Assembly: GCF_001306135.1 (NCBI RefSeq)
Contig: NZ_LGKP01000027.1
Coordinates: 1-64,000 of the forward strand
Reading direction: 5' to 3'
DNA length: 64,000 nt
Source of the DNA: Herpetosiphon geysericola
GTDB lineage: Bacteria > Chloroflexota > Chloroflexia > Chloroflexales > Herpetosiphonaceae
How positions within the stretch are numbered: position 1 is the first letter of the stretch; each line of letters opens with the position of its first letter. The translations under genes and the position numbers were made by a program. This document shows positions 28,963-37,421 of this stretch, one piece after another. The notes beneath the pieces were generated by a model. The model saw nothing but the letters and a program-made list of their open reading frames with translations. It was not told the origin of the DNA and ran no database searches.

Positions 28963-30549
28963 TCAAAGAGTGATTTGCTCGATTGTGCTTAACTGATTGG
29001 CTATGCCGAGCAAGCTTTGAGCAATATAGGCGGGCACATGCTCGGCCCAACCGAAAATAAAGCTTACATTTGGCTCAGCGGGCGGAGCAACCGCGTGCGG
29101 ATACGGCGCAATTGTGATCAAAAATGCTTGGGCATTGGGGTTGACCTCGGCCAAATACTTGCGCCAAACACTCACAAAACTTTTGCCACCATGGCTATCC
29201 TGTGCCCATTCCTCGTTGTCGGTAAGCGCAATTACCACATCAACGACCTCACGCCGAGCGTACAAATAGGAAATGGGCGCTGAAACCGCCGTACCACCGC
29301 CAATCTTGATCGAAATTTGCTGGGTAATGTGCAGCAAACTGGGCTGCTGCATAAGCTTTATCTCGACAACCTTCGTATCAAAGGGCAGCAGTTGCGCCGT
29401 AGGATTGCTGCGATAGAGCGAGCCAGCGAAAATGCCAGCAATATCGACATAGCGAACGTGTGATTTGGGGTTGAGCCTACCGCGCATCGAGCCAGAAACA
29501 TCCGGTGCAATCACCACCCGGCCAGGAATTACTGGCATATTCTCAAAGGCCAGTTCGAGCATCTGCGCAAGGGTTTGGCGAATCACGCCTTCTTGCTCAT
29601 TCATTGGCAGGAAGGCCATCCAAGCAGCATGCAGCCGAAAGGGCAAAATTTTGGCTCGGCGCAAGGCTTCAAGGTCGCTCAAACGGCCAACTACATAGTC
29701 AATCATCGCAGGATCGTGAAACACGCCAGCGCGTTGCAACGCTGCCAAATGGCGCAGCAAGGCAAAGTAGGGCATTTGCGTCATCAATACGTGCCACAAT
29801 TCACGATCTGGCTTAATGGCACCAGTCACAATTTCGTAGGGCAAACGTCCAGTTTCAACCAAGGCTCGCTGTTCGTTTGGGTCGCTCGTGCGCTTCAATT
29901 GCTCCAACGCAGCAATTTGCGGCAAGAGCGTGGGCGCTTGCTCGGCCCATGTTTCACGCCAGCATTCGCGATCGATGAGATAACTGAACAAGGCATTGGT
30001 GCGATCATCGACTGGTTGCGGGCGGGTGAGCCGCAGCACATCGCGCAAGCTCATGCTGCCAGCGTTCGTGCCACCATATTTAATTGCGTGATATTCGCTC
30101 AGGTTTAGCAACCAAGCATTGATCGTTTGCTTGATCGCGCGACCCATGCCGGGCCGAATCTGGCGCGAACGCACAATTTGCACAAAATCTTGCAAGTCGC
30201 CAGGTGTAAGAATAATGCGCTTGAAAATTTGGCGAAACAAAGCCAAATCGACAGTTGATAGCACAACCAAGCCAATAATTGGTTGAAGGCGCATGGTTGC
30301 TTGTTCACGGGCATAGACCAAGGCTTGCGCAGCAAAAAGTGGGTTCTGGGCCACCATTGCTTTGTACAACCCCAGCGTCAAGGCATAATTGGTGCCTTTC
30401 GAGGCATAAAATGTCGAGCCAAGTGTATTGGTCAACAACATTTGCACATAACGTTCAGCCAAACTGCGTTGATAGGTTGGCAAGCCATGATAATTAAGCC
30501 CGTTAGCATCGGCAGGGGCGGGTGCAAACAGGCCGCGAACAACGTTCAT
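28963..30549 (-). CDS. rsr: Ro60-like RNA-binding protein (TROVE and VWA domains)
   Basis: 528-residue ortholog of the Ro 60 kDa autoantigen. Residues about 15-300 are the helical HEAT-like TROVE ring, with the characteristic RPGMGRAIKQTINAWL and YHAIKYGG stretch near 130-160. Residues about 335-528 form a von Willebrand A domain with an intact MIDAS D-V-S-G-S motif near 348 and TDNEEW near 440. In other bacteria Ro binds Y RNAs, aids survival after UV or oxidative damage, and joins RNA quality-control complexes with exonucleases. The ATG at 30549 follows GGAGGT; the TTG at 30561 overlaps that site and is unlikely. Two structured RNAs lie directly upstream on the same strand. Confidence 0.92.
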   Translation of the reverse strand: MNVVRGLFAPAPADANGLNYHGLPTYQRSLAERYVQMLLTNTLGSTFYASKGTNYALTLGLYKAMVAQNPLFAAQALVYAREQATMRLQPIIGLVVLSTVDLALFRQIFKRIILTPGDLQDFVQIVRSRQIRPGMGRAIKQTINAWLLNLSEYHAIKYGGTNAGSMSLRDVLRLTRPQPVDDRTNALFSYLIDRECWRETWAEQAPTLLPQIAALEQLKRTSDPNEQRALVETGRLPYEIVTGAIKPDRELWHVLMTQMPYFALLRHLAALQRAGVFHDPAMIDYVVGRLSDLEALRRAKILPFRLHAAWMAFLPMNEQEGVIRQTLAQMLELAFENMPVIPGRVVIAPDVSGSMRGRLNPKSHVRYVDIAGIFAGSLYRSNPTAQLLPFDTKVVEIKLMQQPSLLHITQQISIKIGGGTAVSAPISYLYARREVVDVVIALTDNEEWAQDSHGGKSFVSVWRKYLAEVNPNAQAFLITIAPYPHAVAPPAEPNVSFIFGWAEHVPAYIAQSLLGIANQLSTIEQITL

Positions 30550-30591
30550 GACCACCTCCAAATTATAAGCAAGGAAACACCACTTCTCTCG

Positions 30592-30685
30592 AAAAAAACC
30601 ATGGCCGAAGCCGAATCACGCTTGCGAATCAAACGCTGTGAATTGGGTTGGGCAACTACATCACATCGATTCGACTTGGCCATGG
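30592..30685 (-). ncRNA. Candidate Y RNA: long hairpin RNA ending in a U-run, next to rsr
   Basis: About 94 nt on the - strand, 43 bases before the rsr ATG. The ends pair: CCATGGCC (30685-30678) with GGCCATGG (30606-30599), a single bulged C, then AAGUCGAAUC with GAUUCGGCUU containing one U-G wobble, giving about 18 pairs. Seven U follow at once (30598-30592). The interior can form CGTTTG-ATTCG-CAAGCG and TGTGA...TCACA hairpins. The wobble pair is possible only in - strand RNA. An 8-pair end helix, one bulge and a 3-pair helix is the layout of Ro-binding Y RNA stems, though there the bulge is on the 5' side. It could instead be a strong terminator or attenuator. Confidence 0.6.
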
Positions 30686-30697
30686 GGCCACAATAGG

Positions 30698-30803
30698 GGA
30701 GCCTAGCAGGACTCGAACCTGCGCCCGAAGCAATTCCTACTATCACCTCGCGAACGAGGAAGTTGCCGTAGAAGTCTTTGCTCTACCAACTGAGCTATAG
30801 GCT
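30698..30803 (-). ncRNA. tRNA-like RNA with expanded anticodon region (second Y RNA candidate)
   Basis: 106 nt on the - strand with an 8-pair acceptor helix (GGAGCCTA / TAGGCTCC), U8-A9, a canonical D arm (GCTC-AGTTGGTA-GAGC) and a canonical T arm (GCAGG-TTCGAGT-CCTGC). Between D and T arms are 55 nt instead of the usual ~25, with no 5-pair anticodon stem. This part holds a CCTCG-TTCG-CGAGG hairpin and a TTC-TAC / GTA-GGAA helix. CTTCTAC looks like an Arg(TCT) anticodon loop but its flanks do not pair. No CCA is encoded. It cannot be a normal tRNA. Bacterial Y RNAs are known to mimic tRNA D and T arms and to lie beside rsr, as here. Automated tools may call it a tRNA. Confidence 0.6.
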
Positions 30804-31331
30804 CCGTATTAAGGATGAAGGATGAGGGATGAAGGATGAAATCAAACCCACCATTGTTGCACAACCCACCAATTGTTCCGCTCGCCCATAGCCTCATTTC
30901 CTCTGCGCCTCTGCGTTAAAACCCTACCTCGCGCTCTTCGCAGTTTCGGCCTTCGTGGATCATCTCAGGTGATACTAACTCATGGTCACAATGGTTCTAA
31001 GAAGCGGCTGATTAAAGCCCGCATTCGCCACGTTAACATTGCACGGTTCCTCAGGTAGCTGCATACGACTCCTTCAAACGGTATGCTGAACGCAAGGCTG
31101 CTGAGGAAAAGGCGTGGAACTTCGGAATGAGCGAAGTATGTCCCACAAACACCTCAGCAAACTCTCACTTGTCTCCCACAAGCAGGCGAGGAAGTAAACT
31201 AGATTGAAAATACCCCACCTCGCCAGCTCGTTGATTCTCTCCCACAAGCGCTACGCCATTAATTTTGTAATCAAACATTGGCCAGCGATTCCTTGGACTA
31301 AAGTCAATGCCTGCTCCGCTCGTTCTCTCCC
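30804..31331. repeat. Intergenic region with heptamer repeats
   Basis: About 530 bases without a credible gene. 30808-30840 is a tandem of GGATGAA/GGATGAG heptamers; 30885-30965 carries the 'ctctgcgcctctgcgtt' and 'ctcttcgcagtttcgg' words found in the other repeat regions. Two similar 'ctctcccacaag'-like words near 31172 and 31237 are the only feature of the rest. Nothing else is recognised. Confidence 0.55.
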
Positions 31332-31805
31332 TCAAGCGGTTTTTTTGGCTTTGCCGCGCCATGGCAAGCGCCACGAGGTTGTTGGTTCGGGCGCTGTCTC
31401 AATCTGCGCCAATTCCAACACTTTGCGCACATAACTGCGCACTTCGCCGTGGCAAGTATCCAAGTGCTTGGCAACCTTGGCGGCATCTTCCACCACCACC
31501 GGCACACGCAAACTTTGGTCAAACCACGAAACAATTCCGGTTACGTCGCGCATAAGTTTGGTTGGCGGCGTTAAGCACACCACCCGAACCAACACATCAG
31601 TGCGTTTAATTTTTGGATGCTGTACCGTAAACATGGGGCTGGCAATATAATTTGCGTAGATCAACACTTTGGCAATCAGCAAGCGATAGCGAAGGCTGTC
31701 ATCACTGATTGAACCAGTGTCTACGACCCATAAATCCAACCCAGGCCGGGCGGGGTCGAGCGAACCCGCAACAATATCAATGCGGGTGGGATCTTCGAGC
31801 GTCAT
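31332..31805 (-). CDS. Hypothetical protein
   Basis: 157-residue soluble protein. The N-terminal part reads TLEDPTRIDIVAGSLDPARPGLDLWV as a beta-strand-rich region, then a helical LRYRLLIAKVLIYANYI segment, suggestive of small DUF6572-like proteins, but this is only a resemblance. The C-terminus is basic. The ATG at 31805 has GAGG about 8 bases upstream. It is isolated, and no neighbour hints at a role. Confidence 0.55.
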   Translation of the reverse strand: MTLEDPTRIDIVAGSLDPARPGLDLWVVDTGSISDDSLRYRLLIAKVLIYANYIASPMFTVQHPKIKRTDVLVRVVCLTPPTKLMRDVTGIVSWFDQSLRVPVVVEDAAKVAKHLDTCHGEVRSYVRKVLELAQIETAPEPTTSWRLPWRGKAKKTA

Positions 31806-32304
31806 GAGCAAACCTCGCGCTAAAACAAAATAGTCGCCACTGCTGTGACGACCTTAGCATTAGCGTGTGTCAGTACGCGTCACACTAGCGGTCGCCATCC
31901 ATCCTTCGTCCAACTCAGCTCGCCTGCAAAACCGTAGCCTAAATCTACATTACGCAATGAGCCACAATTGTGGGCTAGCGGTGCATAATGGGTGATAGGC
32001 TGGTGTTTCGGTTGTGAATTGGTGAGTAGCCGTCGCATGGTGCTCGTTCCTTTCCGATTCGATCTACCAATTTCGGTGATAGGCTCACTATAAACGCTCT
32101 ACCGCAGCCCGTCATCAGCCATCAGGCGGAAATTCCTAGGCAATTAGGCTGAGAGCAGAACAGAGAACAGAGAAGTTTTGCGGTTGCTTTAACCACGAAG
32201 AGCACGAAGAACACGAATGTTAAATTTCTTGGCTACGTAGCAAATACCTAGAACAACAAAACCAACCTTTGTGCTATTCGTGTCCTTCGTGGTTAAATAA
32301 AGGT
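31806..32304. repeat. Intergenic region with CACGAAGA nonamer repeats
   Basis: About 500 bases without a gene. 31812-32100 shows nothing recognised. 32130-32300 carries 'gaacagagaacagagaag', then a tandem of CACGAAGAG/CACGAAGAA units (32190-32218), and the inverted CCTTCGTGGTTAAA word near 32286, i.e. the two arms of one repeat element facing each other. Confidence 0.5.
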
Positions 32305-33120
32305 CTATTCTTCGCCCAAAACAAAGCGTCGAATACCATAGGCAGCGCCATCTTCGGCCAGCGTTGGCAGCACATGATTTGCCGCAGCTAAGGCAAAACG
32401 ATCAGCATTGCCCATCGCCATGCCAAACCCAGCCCAAGCCAACATCGAAGCATCGTTCTCGCGGTCGCCAATGGCGGCAACTTCTGCTTGCGCAATGCCA
32501 AGATGTTCAGCTAAAACTGCTAAACCAACGCCTTTGGAACTACCAATCGCCGAAGCCTCGCCAAAATGGTCGTGCGAGCGAAAAATCTCCAAGCGGCCTT
32601 GCCAACGTGCGCCCCATTCTTGCATCGTGCGCTCCAATTCGGTTGGGTTGGTAATCCAAACCAGCTTGGTAACAGGCTTTTGGCGCACAATTTCCACCAA
32701 ATTTGGCACAACGTTCACCGGAATATCAACCAGCGAAAAGCCCAAATATTCTTCAACTTCTGGGCTGCGCTCGACAATCCACAATTGATCGTCAATATAG
32801 GCCTGAATATACAAGCCCTCTGCTAAAGCCAATTCAACAACTTCGGCGGCCAAATCGGGCGGCAACGGGTTATCGTAGAGCACCGTACCATCGGCAGTTT
32901 GCACATGTGCACCTTGGTAGGTAATTAATGGCGTGGTGATGTTGAGCATATCAGCAAATGGCTGAGCAGTGCGAATCATCCGACCAGTTGCAATCGTGAC
33001 ATGCACGCCAGCAGCTTGGGCAGCAGCAATCGCTGCTTTAGTGGCGGCGCTTGGCTCCAAGCTTGCATCAAGCAAGGTTCCATCAAGATCAAGCGCTAAT
33101 AAACGATAGTTGGGCGACAT
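32305..33120 (-). CDS. HAD-superfamily Cof-type sugar phosphatase
   Basis: 271-residue cytoplasmic hydrolase, probably acting on sugar phosphates. Motif I is ALDLDGTLLD at about residues 8-17 with the nucleophile DxD; motif II is the Thr in VTIATGR near 47-53; motif III Lys is in the SSKG region near 200; motif IV is IGDRENDASML near 222-232 and GMAMGNA follows. This is the Cof subfamily with a large type-IIB cap between motifs II and III. The ATG at 33120 follows AGAGGA; an ATG at 33144 lacks a site. The substrate cannot be predicted. Confidence 0.88.
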   Translation of the reverse strand: MSPNYRLLALDLDGTLLDASLEPSAATKAAIAAAQAAGVHVTIATGRMIRTAQPFADMLNITTPLITYQGAHVQTADGTVLYDNPLPPDLAAEVVELALAEGLYIQAYIDDQLWIVERSPEVEEYLGFSLVDIPVNVVPNLVEIVRQKPVTKLVWITNPTELERTMQEWGARWQGRLEIFRSHDHFGEASAIGSSKGVGLAVLAEHLGIAQAEVAAIGDRENDASMLAWAGFGMAMGNADRFALAAANHVLPTLAEDGAAYGIRRFVLGEE

Positions 33121-33212
33121 CAAAAATCCTCTAAAACGCAACAACGACGTGCAGCTAGTATACCGCAGCGTCGTTGAGTCGATATCCTTGAATGCTTGCT
33201 AGTATAACACCC

Positions 33213-33833
33213 TCAGCGCTCCTGATCCTTGGGTGGATCAAGATAGATCATTGGTTGCTGACTAAGGTCGGCATAGACAATCGGTTGACCTTGAAATAAT
33301 GGCTCGGTTTCAACCGGCACTGGTTTTATTACGCGGTCTAAACGCCCAATTAATAAAGCATTGCCAATGTAAATTGTGATTGCCAGCAAAACCAAATAGC
33401 TGACAATTAACAACATATCGAGCCATGGATTAAAATCTTTCGCTAGCAGATTCCGCACCATAAGCAGATAAAGCCAACGCCCAAGCACCATCAAACCTGC
33501 TTGCCAAGCAACCTTGCGCACAACTGCTTGCTCATCGAAGAGTAACAAGCATGGCAGCAAGCCAATCACGACCGAAACAACTGGTAGCAGGGTTTGCAAT
33601 AGAGCATTCGTGTTTACCAAATGATAGTGATCAACGCTGATGAGGTTCTCGCGCCAGACCCACCTTAAGAGCACCGGATAAACCAGCAACAGCATAATGA
33701 TCGTTACAACTGGCTCAATCACGACAATACCCAACAAATATTTCATGCGTTCGATTGAGCTTTTTTTGCGCTTCGCCAACCAAATGCCAAGCGCAATCGC
33801 TAGCCAAAGCACAAGGTAGATGCCTATAACCAT
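33213..33833 (-). CDS. Polytopic membrane protein of unknown function
   Basis: 206-residue protein with about five hydrophobic segments (residues 1-20, 28-58, 75-105, 115-145, 150-170) and a charged cytoplasmic C-terminus rich in Pro and Gln (residues 180-206). No family is recognised. A GGGAGAA site precedes the ATG. It is the last of three - strand genes (34642-35805, 33855-34604, 33213-33833) with short gaps, probably one transcription unit with a solute-binding protein and a coiled-coil membrane protein. Confidence 0.7.
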   Translation of the reverse strand: MVIGIYLVLWLAIALGIWLAKRKKSSIERMKYLLGIVVIEPVVTIIMLLLVYPVLLRWVWRENLISVDHYHLVNTNALLQTLLPVVSVVIGLLPCLLLFDEQAVVRKVAWQAGLMVLGRWLYLLMVRNLLAKDFNPWLDMLLIVSYLVLLAITIYIGNALLIGRLDRVIKPVPVETEPLFQGQPIVYADLSQQPMIYLDPPKDQER

Positions 33834-33854
33834 ACAATTCTCCCAAATAGATGT

Positions 33855-34604
33855 TTAGGCAACGCCACTTTGCGACATTGCACCTTCCAAAACATGTTGA
33901 AACGCATCCATATCAGCGTTCAAATTGCTCAGCCGCTCAGCAACTTCTTGCGAGGTTTGGCTTGCGCTCGAAGCCTCGGAGGCGCGCAAACGCACAGTTT
34001 CAGCCAACACATTATCAAGGTTGGCAGCAATATTTTGCAATTGCGCCGTAATTCGATCATAGTAGGTCGCCAAGGCTTGGGCATTTTGCTGCCGATCGAT
34101 CAAGGCGGCACGAGTTTCTTTCAATTGATCAACGGTATAGCTGTCTTTGGTCATGGCAATTCGCTGATCAAGATTATCGATTTGCGGTTGCAAGCCATGT
34201 GGTGGCGAAGTATACAAATATTGCTCGATCAGTTGGCCTTTATCAGCTAAGCCATGGGCCTGTTGATACAATTCATTAGCCTGCTCGGCAATTGGCTGCA
34301 ACAGGCGTTGCAACGGCCCAGCAGTTACATTGGTCGAGCGCGTAATCTCGCGGCGAGTATGATCAATCGTATCCAAATGTGATTGAAAGGTGCGGCTGGT
34401 AATTTTGGCCAATTTTGGCGCTTCGGGCTTTTGCGCCAAAATATTGGGGTCGCTGGCCAACGCCCAGAGCATCAACCCATAGGCAATAATTGCAACCACA
34501 ATCAACCAAGGATATATCGTCAGCGACATAACAATCCCAACTGCCAAGACAACTAAGGGCAGGGGCTTGGTAGCCGCAACGCGTAAAGGGTGCCGTGAAT
34601 TCAT
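33855..34604 (-). CDS. Membrane-anchored coiled-coil protein
   Basis: 249-residue protein with two adjacent N-terminal hydrophobic segments (about residues 13-50) and then a long, Gln/Ala/Leu-rich helical domain with heptad character from about 75 to 240. The lack of Cys, Gly and Pro in this part supports a coiled coil. The layout recalls XpaC-like proteins that accompany toxic-anion-resistance proteins, but a clear signature is missing. The ATG at 34604 is the natural start; a TTG/ATG at 34706 would overlap the upstream gene by 65 bases. Confidence 0.65.
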   Translation of the reverse strand: MNSRHPLRVAATKPLPLVVLAVGIVMSLTIYPWLIVVAIIAYGLMLWALASDPNILAQKPEAPKLAKITSRTFQSHLDTIDHTRREITRSTNVTAGPLQRLLQPIAEQANELYQQAHGLADKGQLIEQYLYTSPPHGLQPQIDNLDQRIAMTKDSYTVDQLKETRAALIDRQQNAQALATYYDRITAQLQNIAANLDNVLAETVRLRASEASSASQTSQEVAERLSNLNADMDAFQHVLEGAMSQSGVA

Positions 34605-34641
34605 AAGGCTACATCCAATCTCTAGAAAAATTGCTTGCTGG

Positions 34642-35805
34642 TTAACGTTTAACACTTGGTTCGATCGAATTCCACAAATCCAGCACCGCTTTAATGGTGG
34701 CAGCATCTGGCTCGGCTGCTAAGTTCGCAATGCTCATTTGCACACCAGCACTTTGGTATTTTACAAATGGCGAATCGGCTGCGTCAATTGCTACATCGGG
34801 GTCGACTGGGCGAAAGCCTTGCTGCACCGCCGTCGTTTGTTGGTCTTTTTCCAAGAGAAATTCACGCAATAAGCCAGCAGCTTCGCGTTGATCGACGCTG
34901 CTCCACGAGGCATCCAAAATTGCCAAGGGATGGTCGCTATATAAATTTTGGGGTGGATACAGTAAGAGCAATTTGCCAAAACGGCCCTGCGATTTAGGCA
35001 AATATTCTAAGGCTGTGCTTTCGTAGACGACGGCAGCGCCATAGGTGCTTGGGCCAACTTGCACCATTTTGAGCATCAACGAGCCAGTGCTTTCGGCAAA
35101 TTGTTCGACATTTTTGGCATAGCCTTGCAGCCATTCCACAAACTTGGGATCGCTAATATCAGCAGCGGTTAAGCCATTAGCTTTATTATGATAGGCATAG
35201 GCCATCAAAACCCAGGCTTGAAACCCACTATTCGAGGTTGTTGGGCTAGTTTGGCTCATGAGAATTTTCTGGTTGCGCATAGGCAGCAATACCCCATCGT
35301 GCAAAGCTTGCCAAAATTGCGCATCTTGCGATTTAACCAGCTTCGATGCAGGCGAGCCTTCGTAGGACACCAGCACCAGCGGCGAAATCAGCAACGGCTG
35401 AGCATCAGCAGCCAAATTCGTTTTGCCATCAATTTGGGCCGCATTAATTTGGGTAATTTGCAGGCTACTTGCTGGGCTAATTGCGGTTGGGCGTAAATTC
35501 CCAGCCTCCAGTTGGCTCACAATCTCCTGCGAACCGCGCGCAATCAATTCGACCTGAATTGGCTTGCCATCGACCGTGGGCTTGGTCGCGAGCCATGTAT
35601 TAACCGTTTGCTTGAGCCAAATATCTTTTTCACTGCTATAGACGATTTGGAGCTTAATTGCCTGACTTGGGTCGGGCGTGCTCGGCATTCTGGTTGGTAA
35701 AATTGCCAACGGCGCTGATGAATCCAGCCAACCGTTACTGACCGCCCCAACGACAAATGCACAAATCAGAAAAAATCCTACTGCAACCACCCATGCCTTA
35801 CGCAT
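34642..35805 (-). CDS. Extracellular solute-binding-like protein
   Basis: 387-residue protein with an N-terminal signal anchor (residues 5-25) lacking a lipobox, then a Pro-rich linker and a type 2 periplasmic-binding-protein fold: KLQIVYSSEKDIWLKQTVNTWL, ELIARGSQE, SPLVLVSYEGSP and the hinge QTSPTTSNSGFQAW, as in binding-protein modules that precede VWA domains. Here no VWA part and no transporter genes follow. The two downstream membrane proteins suggest a surface assembly rather than classic import, but this is inference. Confidence 0.75.
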   Translation of the reverse strand: MRKAWVVAVGFFLICAFVVGAVSNGWLDSSAPLAILPTRMPSTPDPSQAIKLQIVYSSEKDIWLKQTVNTWLATKPTVDGKPIQVELIARGSQEIVSQLEAGNLRPTAISPASSLQITQINAAQIDGKTNLAADAQPLLISPLVLVSYEGSPASKLVKSQDAQFWQALHDGVLLPMRNQKILMSQTSPTTSNSGFQAWVLMAYAYHNKANGLTAADISDPKFVEWLQGYAKNVEQFAESTGSLMLKMVQVGPSTYGAAVVYESTALEYLPKSQGRFGKLLLLYPPQNLYSDHPLAILDASWSSVDQREAAGLLREFLLEKDQQTTAVQQGFRPVDPDVAIDAADSPFVKYQSAGVQMSIANLAAEPDAATIKAVLDLWNSIEPSVKR

Positions 35806-36008
35806 AACAACTCCGTTCTATCCAAAGATCAAGAATGCTCTAATGTTATGGTTTTATTAAGCAAAAATAGCATTTCAGCCCATTAGAATGAGCAATTTAT
35901 CTACGCCATTTACGTGGTTTCCTTACAGCAAGTCTAGTGCAACGAAGCTTAAAAAGCTAGCCCAAAATGCCCAAAATCCTGAGCATTGGGTAGTTGCAGA
36001 GGGCTGAG

Positions 36009-37082
36009 TTAGGCCAAATCGACGCCATGGCCAGCGACAGCGGGTAAGGTTAAGCGTCCGCCAGCTTGTTCAAAGCCCCCAACAAACGGGTGCTCAGCAA
36101 TAAACAGCGGCGTATCCAAATCGACAAACTGGAAATTGCCATTGCCAGCTGCCAAATTGGCCGAGAAGCTCATGGCCAAAATGCTTTCGACCATCCCGCC
36201 AATCATCAAGCCTAAACCTGCGGCCTCAGCAATCGCAATCATGTTCAAGGCTTCGGCCACGCCAGCCTTCATCAATTTAATATTAATCACCGTGGCAGTG
36301 CCTTCGCGAGCAATTCGCAGCACGTCGCTGGCAGAGCGCGCCGATTCGTCGGCGGCGATTGCAATGCCCGCCTGAGCGCTAAGCTTGGCCATTCCAGCCC
36401 AATCCTCACGCGGCAACGGTTGCTCAAAAAGAGTCAGCGGAATCGTCTCGGCCTTGCAGGCAGCACAAAAAGCTAAGGCTCGCTCCAGATTGTAGCCGCA
36501 ATTGCCATCAACAATTAATGGTGCATGTGGCGCAGCTTGGTGAATTGCCCGCACTCGCGCCAAATCGTAGCCAACATGCTCGCCAGCAGTTTTAACCTTA
36601 ATCACGTTAATTCCACGAGCAACAATCGCTTTGGCCGAAGCTGCTGCATGGGCTTCATCGCCAGCAGTAATTGTCATATCAGTTTCGAGCTGCTGGCTCA
36701 TACCGCCAAAAAAGATGTGCAGCGGCACCTTGTAATGGCGGGTTAAGGCATCAAGCATGGCCATTTCGAGGCCACAACGGGCCGCAGCCGCCTCGTGATC
36801 GAGCTGATTGAGCATTAACGCCAACTTTCGCCATGCCCGTACATCTGCACCAAGCAAGCTTGCTTGCAAGGCTTGCACAGCAATAAGGGTGCTCGCTTGA
36901 GTTTCGCCGCTGACCGCCGGAAAAGGAGCTGCCTCGCCTAAGCCAAGCGTGCCATCGGCTAATTCGATTTTGATTAAGACATTGGCAGCAACTGCTTGGC
37001 TGCCGCTGGCAATAGCAAAAGGCTCGGTCAAGGGCAAATTAATCGCTTCAGCGCTGATCGTGCGAATCGTCGTTGCTAGCAT
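36009..37082 (-). CDS. Dipeptide epimerase (enolase superfamily, L-Ala-D/L-Glu epimerase-like)
   Basis: 357-residue member of the muconate-lactonizing/mandelate-racemase group, which abstracts the alpha proton of a substrate with Lys bases around Mg. Visible: the K-x-K pair in VIKVKTAG near residue 160, Mg ligands in VDGNCGYN (D) near 190, FEQPLPRED (E) near 216, AADES (D) near 241, and the second base in INIKLMKAG near 265. The combination of KxK and C-terminal K matches dipeptide epimerases, used in murein peptide recycling. The exact dipeptide cannot be assigned. Stand-alone gene. Confidence 0.85.
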   Translation of the reverse strand: MLATTIRTISAEAINLPLTEPFAIASGSQAVAANVLIKIELADGTLGLGEAAPFPAVSGETQASTLIAVQALQASLLGADVRAWRKLALMLNQLDHEAAAARCGLEMAMLDALTRHYKVPLHIFFGGMSQQLETDMTITAGDEAHAAASAKAIVARGINVIKVKTAGEHVGYDLARVRAIHQAAPHAPLIVDGNCGYNLERALAFCAACKAETIPLTLFEQPLPREDWAGMAKLSAQAGIAIAADESARSASDVLRIAREGTATVINIKLMKAGVAEALNMIAIAEAAGLGLMIGGMVESILAMSFSANLAAGNGNFQFVDLDTPLFIAEHPFVGGFEQAGGRLTLPAVAGHGVDLA

Positions 37083-37207
37083 AGCGGTGCTCCTATCCTA
37101 CAAGTTTATTGCTTGTATTATAGCGGCGCTTCGCCCGCAAACCGAACTATTTAAAGCAACTAAAACACCAAACGCTGGTTGATGTATTCAACCAGCGTTT
37201 GATCGTT

Positions 37208-37282
37208 TGGAGGCGACAATGGGATTCGAACCCATGGATCGCGGTTTTGCAGACCACTGCCTTACCACTTGGCTATGTCGCC
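37208..37282 (-). tRNA. tRNA-Cys(GCA)
   Basis: Full cloverleaf on the - strand: acceptor GGCGACA / TGTCGCC, D arm with GCC-AAGTGGTAA-GGC, anticodon stem GTGGT / ACCGC around CTGCAAA giving anticodon GCA, and T arm ATGGG-TTCGAAT-CCCAT. Discriminator is T and CCA is encoded at the 3' end (37210-37208). Confidence 0.97.
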
Positions 37283-37421
37283 AACAGGCGGGATTATACC
37301 ACAGCATCAGCTTCACTGCAAGAATGATGAAACTGGTTGGAATCTCGCTGCAACAATTCAAAATAGCCCAGCGTCCTAGCTACCAGATAATCAAACAATT
37401 GCTTTTGAAGGAGCTACACCA

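Noticed and set aside
30698-30803. Selenocysteine tRNA (8-pair acceptor helix, and SelD nearby)
   Set aside because: No UCA anticodon, the D arm is the normal 4-pair type instead of 6, and the anticodon stem is missing.
30698-30803. tRNA-Arg(TCT) with an intron
   Set aside because: The CTTCTAC loop-like word is not flanked by pairing bases, and a ~30-nt intron is not known in bacterial tRNA.
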